64,000 bases of DNA from positions 410,798 through 474,797 of the forward strand of contig JACKAQ010000003.1 in NCBI GenBank assembly GCA_020634975.1, written 5' to 3'. Source of the DNA: JACKAQ01 sp020634975 [NCBI: Calditrichia bacterium] (GTDB lineage: Bacteria > Calditrichota > Calditrichia > RBG-13-44-9). Below the pieces are notes generated by a model. The model did not search any database. It saw only the letters and a program-made list of their open reading frames with translations, and was not told the DNA's origin. Made by a program: the position numbers and the translations under genes. Below, piece by piece: positions 7,228-16,180 of the stretch (positions are counted from its first letter, which is position 1; every line of letters begins with the position of its first letter).

Positions 7228-7604
7228 GTCATTCCTGCGAATGCAGGAATCCCCTGATTTTTTCTACGAACAAAGTTCTCCATATAAATCCGTCCAATCG
7301 GGATTAATATTATTGATTTCGTTTTCTTTGAATTCCCGCTTCCATTTTTTCATCTGCTTTTCTTTCAAAATGGCAGCTTCAATATTTTCTGTTTGAAGAT
7401 ACCAAACCAGTTTATGGCAATTGTATTTTGCTGAAAAACCTTTGATTATATTTGACTTATGTTCATAAACCCTGCGGCACAAATCATTGGTTACGCCGAT
7501 ATACAGTGTTGTGTTATGGCGATTAGCCATCATGTAAACGTAATAATTGTTCATATATAATTACGTTTCAAAGTTATGAGATTCCTGCCTACGCAGGAAT
7601 GACC
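7227..7604. mobile_element. GIY-YIG gene flanked by inverted hairpin repeats
   Basis: The left end (7227-7254) contains the hairpin ATTCCTGC-gaat-GCAGGAAT. The right end (7578-7604) contains ATTCCTGC-ctac-GCAGGAAT. Read outward-in, both begin GGTCATTCCTGCG and end GCAGGAATC, so the unit has terminal inverted repeats of about 25 bases around a single small gene. Related hairpins without a gene occur at 20841, 51892, 54561 and 58962. The arrangement recalls REP sequences around a RAYT gene, but with a nuclease of another family. Confidence 0.65.
7264..7554 (-). CDS. GIY-YIG superfamily small endonuclease
   Basis: A 96-residue single-domain GIY-YIG protein of the UPF0213/YhbQ type. YVY (5-7) and YIG (18-20) form the first strands, followed by R27/R28, Y30 and H32 in RRVYEHK, and a later KEKQMKKWKR helix carrying the probable catalytic Glu. 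It is almost the whole content of a 378-base unit with hairpin ends. Standalone members of this type are poorly understood and often accompany dispersed palindromes. It lies between a T9SS cargo gene and a PorV-like gene, all on the minus strand, and its stop codon is in frame with the damaged PorV reading frame. Confidence 0.9.
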   Translation of the reverse strand: MNNYYVYMMANRHNTTLYIGVTNDLCRRVYEHKSNIIKGFSAKYNCHKLVWYLQTENIEAAILKEKQMKKWKREFKENEINNINPDWTDLYGELCS

Positions 7605-7666
7605 GATTTTTCTTTGGGTTGGAGATTTTTACCCACAAATGAATTCGTGTTCATTTGCGGCAACCA

Positions 7667-9154
7667 TCAATTAATCACCACAACCTTGCCCCAACTGACT
7701 TCGCCGCCAACATTGGCTCGGAAAAAATAGACGCCGTTATCGACCATCCGTCCGTTGCTGTCGGAGCCATCCCAAGTTACGCTGCGGTCTTCCGTTCCGG
7801 CGGGAACTCCGGCGATGCTGCTGCGGATGGTGGTCACTTTTTCCATTGCGAAATTGTAGATATCCACCGTGACATCGGCTGCGCCGGAAACGTCAAACTG
7901 GAAACGGCAGGGGCGATCGGTGTGCGCTGGCGTAAACGGGTTGGGATAGGCATACACTTTGGGGTCGGTGCGTTCGCGGGTGCTCACAAAACTGCGGTAA
8001 ATCGTCCAGTCGAAACCGCTGTTATCGGTGCTGGCCAGTCCATCGGACGATCCCGCCCAAAAGCGGTGCTCCGGCGCCATCGTCGGTGAGGTTGCCACTG
8101 CGTAAAATGTGTTGGTGTAAATGCCTTCGCCGCTCACTTTGTCGCGGATGGGCGGCACGATAAACCAGTTTTCGCCATCGTCGATGGATTTGTAAACACC
8201 GCTTTCCGTTGCCACATAAATTGCGGAATCGTAAAACGCCACATATCGCGGAAAGGTGCCGTCGGAAAGTTCATCTTTCAGAAAAATATCCCAGGTTACG
8301 CCGCCGTTGGTGGTGCGACTGATTGCGTTAAATTCACCATCCTGACTGTTGAGAGTGGTTGCCCAAACGCTGTTATCATACGGATTGTGCCAAAGCCCAA
8401 TCACCCAGTTGCCGGAAATCGGGCGGTTCTGGTTGCTGCTGGTGAAGCGCTGCCAGGTTTGCCCGCCATCGCTGGTTTTGCTGATGCCACCGACCGTGCC
8501 CACCCAGATGTTGCCGTTTTCCTGCATCACCGAAAAGCCGCGATGGTTGAGCTGACCGAGCACATCATACGGTAATCCGTCGGTTGTGATGGTTTCCCAG
8601 GTTTGTCCGCGATCCAATGTGCGACGAATGCCGCCGCCCCAACTGGTGATCCACACTTCATTTGCGCTCACCGCGATCAGATCGAACGAAATATTTTGCA
8701 CCGGCGTTGTGGTCGGCTGTTTGCCGTTGGCGGTGTCGTCGCGGGCATCGACCGGCTGTGGGATGAAGTTCCATTCCGTGCTCCCCGGCTCGCGATAGCG
8801 AATGCCGCCGCCGGTTTGCAACTCGGTGCCTTCTTCCACCAGCGAATCGAATCCGGTCGTAATCCACAGCGTGCCGTCCGGTCCGATATCCAGCGCCGTA
8901 ACGCCGCCGCGACCACCGTAATCGTCTTCAGTGTATCGCTCCCAACTACTGCCGTTATCATACGAAATGCCCAGTCCACGACCCGCACCGACATACAGCG
9001 CACCATTCAAATAATACAGGTCTGTAATGCTGTTGCTGATCACGCCGTTGCGAGCGGGCGTTTCCTGAAAGCTAAATTTTTCAACCACTTGCGCAATAGC
9101 GATATTCGCAAAAAGGATACCCGCAAACAGCAAGGTAATGTTCAGTTTTTTCAT
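7667..9154 (-). CDS. Secreted beta-propeller protein with T9SS FlgD-like sorting domain
   Basis: A 495-residue secreted protein. It has a signal peptide (MKKLNITLLFAGILFANIAIA), then repeated sortilin/BNR-type blades with S.DGG.TW motifs (GISKTSDGGQTWQ, VYKSIDDGENWF, RRTLDRGQTWE). It ends in a C-terminal FlgD-like Ig module beginning YPNPFTP and containing WDGSDSNGRMVDNGVYFF, finishing KVVVIN. That tail is the usual T9SS-type sorting signal in this part of the bacterial tree. ATG at 9154 was chosen over an upstream ATG because GGAG sits five bases before it. It is probably cotranscribed with the lipoprotein gene upstream, and the locus holds sprA and PorV-like genes, which suits cargo of that system. 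Confidence 0.87.
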   Translation of the reverse strand: MKKLNITLLFAGILFANIAIAQVVEKFSFQETPARNGVISNSITDLYYLNGALYVGAGRGLGISYDNGSSWERYTEDDYGGRGGVTALDIGPDGTLWITTGFDSLVEEGTELQTGGGIRYREPGSTEWNFIPQPVDARDDTANGKQPTTTPVQNISFDLIAVSANEVWITSWGGGIRRTLDRGQTWETITTDGLPYDVLGQLNHRGFSVMQENGNIWVGTVGGISKTSDGGQTWQRFTSSNQNRPISGNWVIGLWHNPYDNSVWATTLNSQDGEFNAISRTTNGGVTWDIFLKDELSDGTFPRYVAFYDSAIYVATESGVYKSIDDGENWFIVPPIRDKVSGEGIYTNTFYAVATSPTMAPEHRFWAGSSDGLASTDNSGFDWTIYRSFVSTRERTDPKVYAYPNPFTPAHTDRPCRFQFDVSGAADVTVDIYNFAMEKVTTIRSSIAGVPAGTEDRSVTWDGSDSNGRMVDNGVYFFRANVGGEVSWGKVVVIN

Positions 9155-9178
9155 TTTTTCTCCGAATGAGATCATGAG

Positions 9179-10318
9179 TTACGGCAAAATTACCAGTGAA
9201 TCAACAAGCGCTGCAGATAAATTCCCGACGCGATCCTGCGCCTCAAATGTGAAATAAAATGTGCCAGAAGCGCTCGTTCCGTCGATCAGCAAACCACGGG
9301 AAAATATGCCGTCACCGGCCACTTCATCGCGATAATTTTCGAAATCTCCATTATCAAACATTTCGATTGTGGATGGCGTGCCGCCTTCCCGCTGGATCGT
9401 CATATTTACAATTTGGAGATCGCCCAATCCTTGGGAATCGTCTGCGGAAATGCGTACTTCGATAACGCCGGTGCCGACCGTCGGTCGCGTTACAGAATCC
9501 GGCAACGACGGATTGAACACAGTTGGCAACGTGTTTTCCAGAAAAATGGGTTGCAAAATAACGTTCGACAGATCGCCGCTGGCATCTGCAACCTGAAACG
9601 CAAGTTGATATTCGCCAACACGTTCCGCAGCGTAAGTTGAATCGATATTGCGGGTTAGCACAGCTTCGAAATCGCTGTTTGCGCTTTCGGTGAACAGCGT
9701 GTCTGTCGCCAGCGTAACGCTGTTGCGTTGCAGCCGCATCAGTCCGTACTGGATGTCATCGGTCAAATTGCTGTCCAGAACAGTGATCGAAAAGGCAATC
9801 GGCGCGGTGCCGGATTGCAGCGTGTCGGGAACATTTGTCGTCAGAATTTCCGGCGCCACATTCACTATGGTTCGCGACTCGGCGAAGCCGGTGGTCAGCG
9901 TTTCGCCGCTGTTGTCCGTCACCGATGCGCGAATAAAAAAACTGCCGCGCGGAAAAACCAGCGAATCGCTCTGAAAAACATTCGAGAAAACACCGTCGCC
10001 GGCGAGTACATCGCCGCTGCCGGAATTTTGGGTGTTGCCGTCATCCAGCAGCGTTATTTCACGGAATTGCGTTGTTTGATTCGACTGAAACAGCGTGGCT
10101 TTCACCCCGGATATCGCCGAAATACCATCCGGATGCGAAATCCGGAACATCAGCGCATAATCCCGCTCGCGGGAAACATCCACAACTGCCGGCGTTTTCA
10201 CCGCTTCGATGGCGAAAACATCACCGGGCTCCGGCTGCACCACTTCTTCCTCGCATGCCAAAAATCCGGCCATCACCGTCAGCGGAATGAGTAATTTCAA
10301 CATTTTCATCATTTTCAA
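9179..10318 (-). CDS. Lipoprotein with repeated Ig-like modules
   Basis: A 379-residue lipoprotein: signal peptide ending FLAC, with Cys22 as the acylation site, followed by acidic residues. Two related stretches, LLDDGN...GDVLAGDGVFSNVF (about 95-116) and MFDNGDFENYRDEVAGDGIFSRG (near the end), show a duplicated module typical of proteins with Asp-rich turns, and the middle looks all-beta. The stop lies 24 bases before the start of the propeller gene, so the two are probably cotranscribed and may work together at the surface. The exact family is not recognised. Confidence 0.75.
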   Translation of the reverse strand: MKMMKMLKLLIPLTVMAGFLACEEEVVQPEPGDVFAIEAVKTPAVVDVSRERDYALMFRISHPDGISAISGVKATLFQSNQTTQFREITLLDDGNTQNSGSGDVLAGDGVFSNVFQSDSLVFPRGSFFIRASVTDNSGETLTTGFAESRTIVNVAPEILTTNVPDTLQSGTAPIAFSITVLDSNLTDDIQYGLMRLQRNSVTLATDTLFTESANSDFEAVLTRNIDSTYAAERVGEYQLAFQVADASGDLSNVILQPIFLENTLPTVFNPSLPDSVTRPTVGTGVIEVRISADDSQGLGDLQIVNMTIQREGGTPSTIEMFDNGDFENYRDEVAGDGIFSRGLLIDGTSASGTFYFTFEAQDRVGNLSAALVDSLVILP

Positions 10319-10324
10319 ACCTTT

Positions 10325-10415
10325 GTTAAAAGATTGTTTTAAAGGAAAAAGGAAAAAGTTAAAAGGAAAAGGTTATGGTCACTTTATCCGTTATCCTTTA
10401 TCGTTTATCCTTATT
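10325..10415. repeat. Low-complexity purine/pyrimidine tract in an intergenic gap
   Basis: AAGGAAAAAGG-type runs on the plus strand change into GGATAA-type runs on the minus strand (TTATCC repeated about four times). A related AAAAGGATAAAAGATAAAGGATAA tract follows the TfoX-like gene near 59636-59668. This is a simple degenerate repeat with no gene. Confidence 0.5.
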
Positions 10416-10419
10416 TCCC

Positions 10420-11265
10420 CTATTTCGTGAATAAAATGCCGGACCATTCGCCGAGTGTAGATTGGCTTTCCAGCGTAAATCCGGTGCGCCGGAAAATGCC
10501 GATGAAACGCTCTGCTTCGGTTGCCAGAATGCCGGAGATGAGCAGTTTGCCCTCATTTTGCAGGCATTCGTAAAGCGCATCGGCGATCGGTTCCAAAATA
10601 TGAAACTGGATATTTGCCAAAATAACCGGGAATTTTTGCCCCACAACATATGAAATGTTGCCAACATACACTTCAACGCTATTTGTTTTGTTGAGTTGCA
10701 AATTGTGCTCGGCGTTTTCAATCGCTTCGGGATCGATATCGATGCCGATCACAGATGCCGCACCGAGTTTGCGTGCCGCGATTGCCAGAATGCCGGAACC
10801 TGTGCCCAAATCCAAAATGGCTTTTTCCCGCAAATCCAGCGATTGCATCAGTTGAATCATCAATTTTGTGGTTTCGTGGTGACCGGTGCCAAATGCCATC
10901 TGCGGATCGATAATGATCGCTTCGCCGGTTGCGCCGTCCGGCAGATTTTCCCACGGCGGACGCACCCACAGTTTTTCACCGATTTGAACCGGTTTAAAAT
11001 ATTTGCGCCACTCGGCGTTCCAGTTTTGATAGGGCAGTTTTTCGATGATCAATTCGGACACATCGAACGCCGGATTGAGCCGCTGCAGCACCGCAACCAC
11101 ATTTTGGTGATGCTCCGGTGTCCAGTCGCCCGGCAAATAAACGATCCAATCGTCATCACTTTTTTCGTAAATGCCCATGCAACCGGCGCTGTGCAACTCT
11201 GCGGATAAAATATCCGTATCAAATCCGGCTGTTTGCAAATGAAGTTCGAAATATTCTTTTTTCAT
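10420..11265 (-). CDS. prmA: Ribosomal protein L11 methyltransferase
   Basis: A 281-residue SAM-dependent methyltransferase. The N-terminal part has the PrmA-specific substrate domain (EYFELHLQTAGFDTDILSAE). The core carries DPQMAFGTGHHETT, LDLGTGSGILAIAARKLGA (SAM motif I), DIDPEAIENA (motif II) and the NI.....L motif at ANIQFHILEPI. It trimethylates ribosomal protein L11 in the cytoplasm. ATG at 11265 is chosen because it follows the sprA stop within a few bases; the ORF can be extended six codons into sprA. The close spacing implies cotranscription with sprA. Confidence 0.93.
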   Translation of the reverse strand: MKKEYFELHLQTAGFDTDILSAELHSAGCMGIYEKSDDDWIVYLPGDWTPEHHQNVVAVLQRLNPAFDVSELIIEKLPYQNWNAEWRKYFKPVQIGEKLWVRPPWENLPDGATGEAIIIDPQMAFGTGHHETTKLMIQLMQSLDLREKAILDLGTGSGILAIAARKLGAASVIGIDIDPEAIENAEHNLQLNKTNSVEVYVGNISYVVGQKFPVILANIQFHILEPIADALYECLQNEGKLLISGILATEAERFIGIFRRTGFTLESQSTLGEWSGILFTK

Positions 11266-11269
11266 AAGT

Positions 11270-14200
11270 TTAGCGTATGGCAATATTTACGTTGATACCA
11301 AATTCTTTGTAAGTGGTTTTCCCGGTGCGTTTGTTTTCGCTGCTGCTCTGTTCGTAAAACGCTGTGCCGTTCACTTTGGCGCTAAAGCGATAGGAAATCG
11401 CCGGGCGCAATTTCCAGTTTTTGGAATCTTCCAATTCCTGAAAATCTTTTTCGGTTTGCTGGCGGGAGAAGCTGCGGTTATCGCTTTTATCAAAGGACAG
11501 CGAAAATGACACCTCATTCTTGAGCGGCTTTTTGAGGAACGGCAGCGGCAACCGGAAACCGCGAGTCACGGAATAGGATAGGTTAACGTTAAAGCCGGAC
11601 TGTTCCCGTTTGGTGATTGCGCCCGCTGTCCGGTAGTCGTACGATACGGAGCTGTTGGCACGAATGGTTGTTTGGACATCCCATTTTGTGTTCAGCGTAA
11701 TACCCACCAACGGCTGATAATTGATGGTGTAACTGAGCGCGTCTCGCTGCCCGTTCCGGCTGGATTCGGTTTGCTTACCGTTGCGATTGTGCTCGATGGA
11801 CGCGGTTTTCGCAACAATTTTAATGAGCGGCAATTTTTCCGCACCACGGAAACTCACCCGCCAATCGGGTATCAATTTCCACCAATCTTCTTGGGCATTT
11901 CCGGGGTCGTCGCCGGTGAAAAATATCGTATTGTTTTCGTTGACGGTTTGTTGATTGTTCGATTCGCTGATCACTTTTTGAGTGCCGTATTTCAAGCTGG
12001 CAGTGATGTTCCGGGCGATGTCCAGCGAGATATTTCCGTCAACCTGACGGCTGTATTTGGTATTCGCCGGCGTGATAATTTTGTTGAAGCTGGAATCGTC
12101 CTGCACGCCGGGATCGCGGGTTAAACCAAATTGGAAGCCCAAATCCGGCACCGCATCGATGTTGCTTTGAGCCAGCGAATAATCTTCTTTATAATTGACG
12201 TTGAACGATTTGAACGAGTGGAACACATGCCAAATCATTTTTGCGGGATTTGGAACAGCAAAACCGGAGCCGCCATCTTCACTTTTTTCACCATCTTTGG
12301 ATTTGTCGTCATCTTTTTCGCCACCGCTGCGTCTGCCTTTATTGGCGTTTCCGGCCGGTTTTCGGGCACCCGGTTTGTTGGGATTGTAGATTTCTTCCAT
12401 CAACGTTGCCATCCGGAAATCCAGCCCGACGCTGTGAGAAACGTTTTGGGTGGTTCCGCGGGCATTGGTTTGCGGGCGATCCAGCGAATAGGTAAAATTG
12501 GAGCTGTAAGTGTAATTCGGGTTCAGCCAGTTAAACATTTTGGGCGTGTAATTGGCGCCGACCGTTTGGCTGATTCGCCGGTTTTCCCCAAAATCCAGCC
12601 GGTTAAAAATATTGCTGACGACATCGCCGGCGCGAATGTTGTTGTCTGTTTCGAAATTGCTGCCGAGGAAATTGCCGGAAGTATCTCTTTCGGCGTTTTC
12701 TCTCAACTGCGGATCGTTTTGATAATCCCGCCCGAACCGGAAGTTCAGCGCATCAGTTAACCGCCAGTCCATTGTGAACTTACGGGTTGTTTTTACGTTC
12801 ACGTTCGGGTCTTGCGCAACGGCTTCCAAACGGCTTTTTCGTTGATCGGTATTATCTGTCAACGTCATGTTTGCGGTTACGGCAGATGGCGTGTAAAATA
12901 TTTTTTGACCGGTCAAAAAGCCCAGTTTTTTGCTTTTGCCCAAAAAGCTGAACGGTCGAATAAAGTTATCTTTGCCAAAAGGCACCCGGAAATTTAATTG
13001 GCTACTAATGGTGGTTTTGTTGTTGAATTCTTCAGTTGGGCTGGTAGCTTCACTTTTCGAATAATCCAGATCGAACCGCAATTGGTTGACGGTGTATTTC
13101 AAATACCACGGATCGCGGTTTTTGTCGCGGCGGCTCAACGTTCCGCCGATCGAACGGGTCTCGCTAAAAGTAATTTGATCCTGCAACGCGGAATCGATGC
13201 TGGCTGCGCCAAAAAATGTTTTCATCCGACCGCCAAAACCGCCGGGTGTGTAATTGGTGGGCTCGTCGCTGTTGTAAAAATATTTGGGAACGTTGGTGGT
13301 GCGGTTCAATTTGGCATCGATGGGAATTTCCAATCCCCAGCTTTCCGGTAAAAATTTGTCCACTTTCAGGCTTGCGACATACAACTGGCGCTGTTCGGTT
13401 TTTTCTTTCCCGTTTTGGTCGGCAAATTGCTGGTCGAGCCGCCGGAAGTTGTCGTCTTTCAGTTCCCACTGGGCACTGAATCGCCCGATATCTGCCAATG
13501 TTAAATCGGTTTTCAACCGCATTGCGGTGCCGCTTTCGCGTTCCACGCCGGTCAGTCGCATTTCATCCAGCCAGATTTCCGTGCCGGATAAATCGGTTTC
13601 ACCCAGGTTTATTGCCCCGATGGTGATATAATTGATGTTGTGCAAACCGGGTCTGCCAACCACGATAAATTCTTTTTCGGGGAAGTTCGGATCTTTCCGG
13701 TAAAACACCTCCACGTTGGATGCGGAATCGGGAATCGGGATTCCGGCGATATCCCGCGCGGTGGCGGCATCGATCCGGAATTCCACATTTTTGGTGCGGG
13801 ACAGCTCCTCAAAATCGATTTCCAGATTGTTCGCTTCCGCCCATCCGGGATAGAGCGGTTGCCGGTATTCGTAATAAGTGCGGTCTGTCGGACCGAAACG
13901 GATATACAACACAGGCTTGTCTCCGGCGTCTGCATTGAGCAATTCATCGCCGTGAGCAAACATCTTTAACCGTTTGTAATTAATAAGGTTTAGCTTTTGC
14001 CGGGTGAACAGCTTTCGCGCCTCTGCGCGGGCACCGGGGCGGAATTCGAGCATTTGCATCGCCAACGATTGCTCTTTGGAAACCGCCTGAGTAATGCGGT
14101 CGCGAATGCCCTCAACGCCCGGCGGGCTGGTGTAATTGATCGGCGGGCCGCTGTGTTCGTCGGTGTTGTAAACGGTGATGCCGAAAGTGCCTTCTTTTTG

Positions 14201-16171
14201 CTCCAACGGACGATCGGGCTGATCTGCCCAGCCGATTTCTTCCCATTCGTTGCCGACAAAATCGAACGCGGCAATTTGCAGCGAGTCGTATTGCCCCTGC
14301 GATGGCGGCAAATCGTTCATCCACAATCGCACAAAATATACCTGCTGAAATGTGGTGTCGGGATCGCCATAAATAATCCGGTTGTCATCGCGCAGCGGGA
14401 TGCGATACAATTTCCATCCGGTGGACGTGCCGTCGTCGAACACGGTTTGTCCGGCGTAAAACGGCTCGTTGGCATCGTCATCCAGACGGAAGCTGTATTC
14501 GATGTAATCGTTAAACAGGTTGATATCGCCGTCACCGTCCAGGTCTTCGGTATCGGGAATTCTTGCGCCCTGCTGGCTGGAGTTGCCTTCGGTTCCGTTG
14601 ATGCCCAAAAATAGCGGACGGGTATCGCGTGGTGCCAGCCAGTCGTCATCGCCCGCATCCTGGAATAGCGGATTGGTGTTGCTGTTTGAAACACCATCGA
14701 CACCGGTATCTTCGCCTTCATCCAAATCCAGCAAACCGTTGAAGTTGCGGTCTTCTGTGTTCAAATTTTGATACGATTCAACGGGAATCGACGGGTTGTT
14801 GTAATCGGGGAACGAACCGCGCACATAATAATCCTCGCTGATTCGACCGAGGTCGATGTTCACCTGCCCTTTGTTACCGCGCACCCACAATTCGATAAAC
14901 TTGGTTTTCTGCTGATCCGGGAAAGAAATAGTGCTTCGCATGATGCCCGCCCACGCGCTGTCCACCGGAACGCCGTCATTTCGCCAGCGCAAATTGAGCA
15001 CGTTGGTGGTGGTTCCGGATTGCGCCGTCACATCCCGGTCCGGGAAAATGCTTTGGGTGGGAATTTGATCAAACGGGTTGAACCAGTTGAATTGCACCCG
15101 GTTGTTATCCATCGATTGAATGAAAGCGCGGCGCTGGAGCGGATTCAATTCATAGTCAACCATTTCGTTGGATAGCAGCCGGAAGCGCATGGGCACAGAC
15201 GCCGGCGACCAGATGCGATACTGAATACCGAGTGTGGTAAAACGGCGGCTGCCCTCGAAATCGTCGATGTATGCAACGCCGTCGTTATCGCCGGTGCTTT
15301 TTTCGTTGAAGGTGTTGGGGTTGGGGCGAACCTGGGCAATTTCCGCTTCCAATCGCAATTTGGATTCGGCGGAAGTTTCGACAATCGGTAATTTATCGAA
15401 TAAGGTGGTTAAAAAATTGGGCTGCATGTTTACGGCAGAGTTGATGTCCCAGATGAAGTTACGGAAAGGTTCCTGTCCCAATCGCACCCGCTGGTCGAGC
15501 GTCGAGCGGCTGTGATACAAACCGGTTAAACCGATGAAATTATCTTTGCCAAAGGTATATTCCAGCCGTCCGCCGAGCAGCGTTTTTTTGTCCAATTGAA
15601 ACAGCGCACCGCGTTCGTATTCGATATCCACCTGCGCATCGGCGCGACGGGCTTCCGGCGCGGTTAATTCCAACTGCCCGCTAAAATAATCGATGGTGTA
15701 ATCGACGTCTTTCTTCAATTCACGCCCGTTCAACCGAACCCGTTCGGAACCTTCCAGCACGTTAAAACCGAGGTCAAAATTGTTGGAAATAGAGGTTGTG
15801 GTAATGTCGATGGCAAACTGGCTTTCCTGTTCAATTGCGGTGGAATTTGTGGTGTTGTAAATCTCCACCCGTTCCTGATCACTCCATTCCTCACCGAACA
15901 AGCTAGTCGGATTAAACGGCGTGAGCGATGGAAAAATCATGTATCCATTCGCCAAATCGAAGATGAACCGTTGCCGGATGTCCACTTTTTTATCGCCACC
16001 GGAAACTACCGCACCCTGTTCATTCAACCGGTCGATCCCGGTAAGAAAATTGTAGGTTTTGGCGCTGGTAGCTTCTACCTCGTTATCCGTTCCATCGCGA
16101 TAGTAAACAATTTTGGCATCAAAACCGTCGGCTTTTACGCCCAATCCACCGAGATTGTAAACGTTGCGCAT
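11270..16171 (-). CDS. sprA: SprA (Sov) outer-membrane translocon of T9SS, C-terminal part after an in-frame stop
   Basis: A 1633-residue frame covering the C-terminal three quarters of SprA, the giant barrel that forms the T9SS conduit. It begins MRNVYNLGGLGV, a block that is internal in full-length SprA, and it lacks a signal peptide. Features include AYIDDFEGSRR, the long region of W-rich strands and a barrel-like C-terminus ending INVAIAIR-type aromatic and basic residues. It continues in the same frame as the upstream part: the TGA at 16181-16183 is separated from this ATG by only nine bases. No ribosome binding site is seen, so independent translation is doubtful. A typical SprA is 2100-2500 residues; the joined length here would be 2111. 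Confidence 0.85.
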   Translation of the reverse strand: MRNVYNLGGLGVKADGFDAKIVYYRDGTDNEVEATSAKTYNFLTGIDRLNEQGAVVSGGDKKVDIRQRFIFDLANGYMIFPSLTPFNPTSLFGEEWSDQERVEIYNTTNSTAIEQESQFAIDITTTSISNNFDLGFNVLEGSERVRLNGRELKKDVDYTIDYFSGQLELTAPEARRADAQVDIEYERGALFQLDKKTLLGGRLEYTFGKDNFIGLTGLYHSRSTLDQRVRLGQEPFRNFIWDINSAVNMQPNFLTTLFDKLPIVETSAESKLRLEAEIAQVRPNPNTFNEKSTGDNDGVAYIDDFEGSRRFTTLGIQYRIWSPASVPMRFRLLSNEMVDYELNPLQRRAFIQSMDNNRVQFNWFNPFDQIPTQSIFPDRDVTAQSGTTTNVLNLRWRNDGVPVDSAWAGIMRSTISFPDQQKTKFIELWVRGNKGQVNIDLGRISEDYYVRGSFPDYNNPSIPVESYQNLNTEDRNFNGLLDLDEGEDTGVDGVSNSNTNPLFQDAGDDDWLAPRDTRPLFLGINGTEGNSSQQGARIPDTEDLDGDGDINLFNDYIEYSFRLDDDANEPFYAGQTVFDDGTSTGWKLYRIPLRDDNRIIYGDPDTTFQQVYFVRLWMNDLPPSQGQYDSLQIAAFDFVGNEWEEIGWADQPDRPLEQKEGTFGITVYNTDEHSGPPINYTSPPGVEGIRDRITQAVSKEQSLAMQMLEFRPGARAEARKLFTRQKLNLINYKRLKMFAHGDELLNADAGDKPVLYIRFGPTDRTYYEYRQPLYPGWAEANNLEIDFEELSRTKNVEFRIDAATARDIAGIPIPDSASNVEVFYRKDPNFPEKEFIVVGRPGLHNINYITIGAINLGETDLSGTEIWLDEMRLTGVERESGTAMRLKTDLTLADIGRFSAQWELKDDNFRRLDQQFADQNGKEKTEQRQLYVASLKVDKFLPESWGLEIPIDAKLNRTTNVPKYFYNSDEPTNYTPGGFGGRMKTFFGAASIDSALQDQITFSETRSIGGTLSRRDKNRDPWYLKYTVNQLRFDLDYSKSEATSPTEEFNNKTTISSQLNFRVPFGKDNFIRPFSFLGKSKKLGFLTGQKIFYTPSAVTANMTLTDNTDQRKSRLEAVAQDPNVNVKTTRKFTMDWRLTDALNFRFGRDYQNDPQLRENAERDTSGNFLGSNFETDNNIRAGDVVSNIFNRLDFGENRRISQTVGANYTPKMFNWLNPNYTYSSNFTYSLDRPQTNARGTTQNVSHSVGLDFRMATLMEEIYNPNKPGARKPAGNANKGRRSGGEKDDDKSKDGEKSEDGGSGFAVPNPAKMIWHVFHSFKSFNVNYKEDYSLAQSNIDAVPDLGFQFGLTRDPGVQDDSSFNKIITPANTKYSRQVDGNISLDIARNITASLKYGTQKVISESNNQQTVNENNTIFFTGDDPGNAQEDWWKLIPDWRVSFRGAEKLPLIKIVAKTASIEHNRNGKQTESSRNGQRDALSYTINYQPLVGITLNTKWDVQTTIRANSSVSYDYRTAGAITKREQSGFNVNLSYSVTRGFRLPLPFLKKPLKNEVSFSLSFDKSDNRSFSRQQTEKDFQELEDSKNWKLRPAISYRFSAKVNGTAFYEQSSSENKRTGKTTYKEFGINVNIAIR

Positions 16172-16180
16172 GGTTAATTT

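Noticed and set aside
7227-7604. CRISPR array or classical insertion sequence
   Set aside because: There are only two hairpins, inverted and not regularly spaced, and the single gene is a GIY-YIG nuclease, not a transposase or Cas protein.
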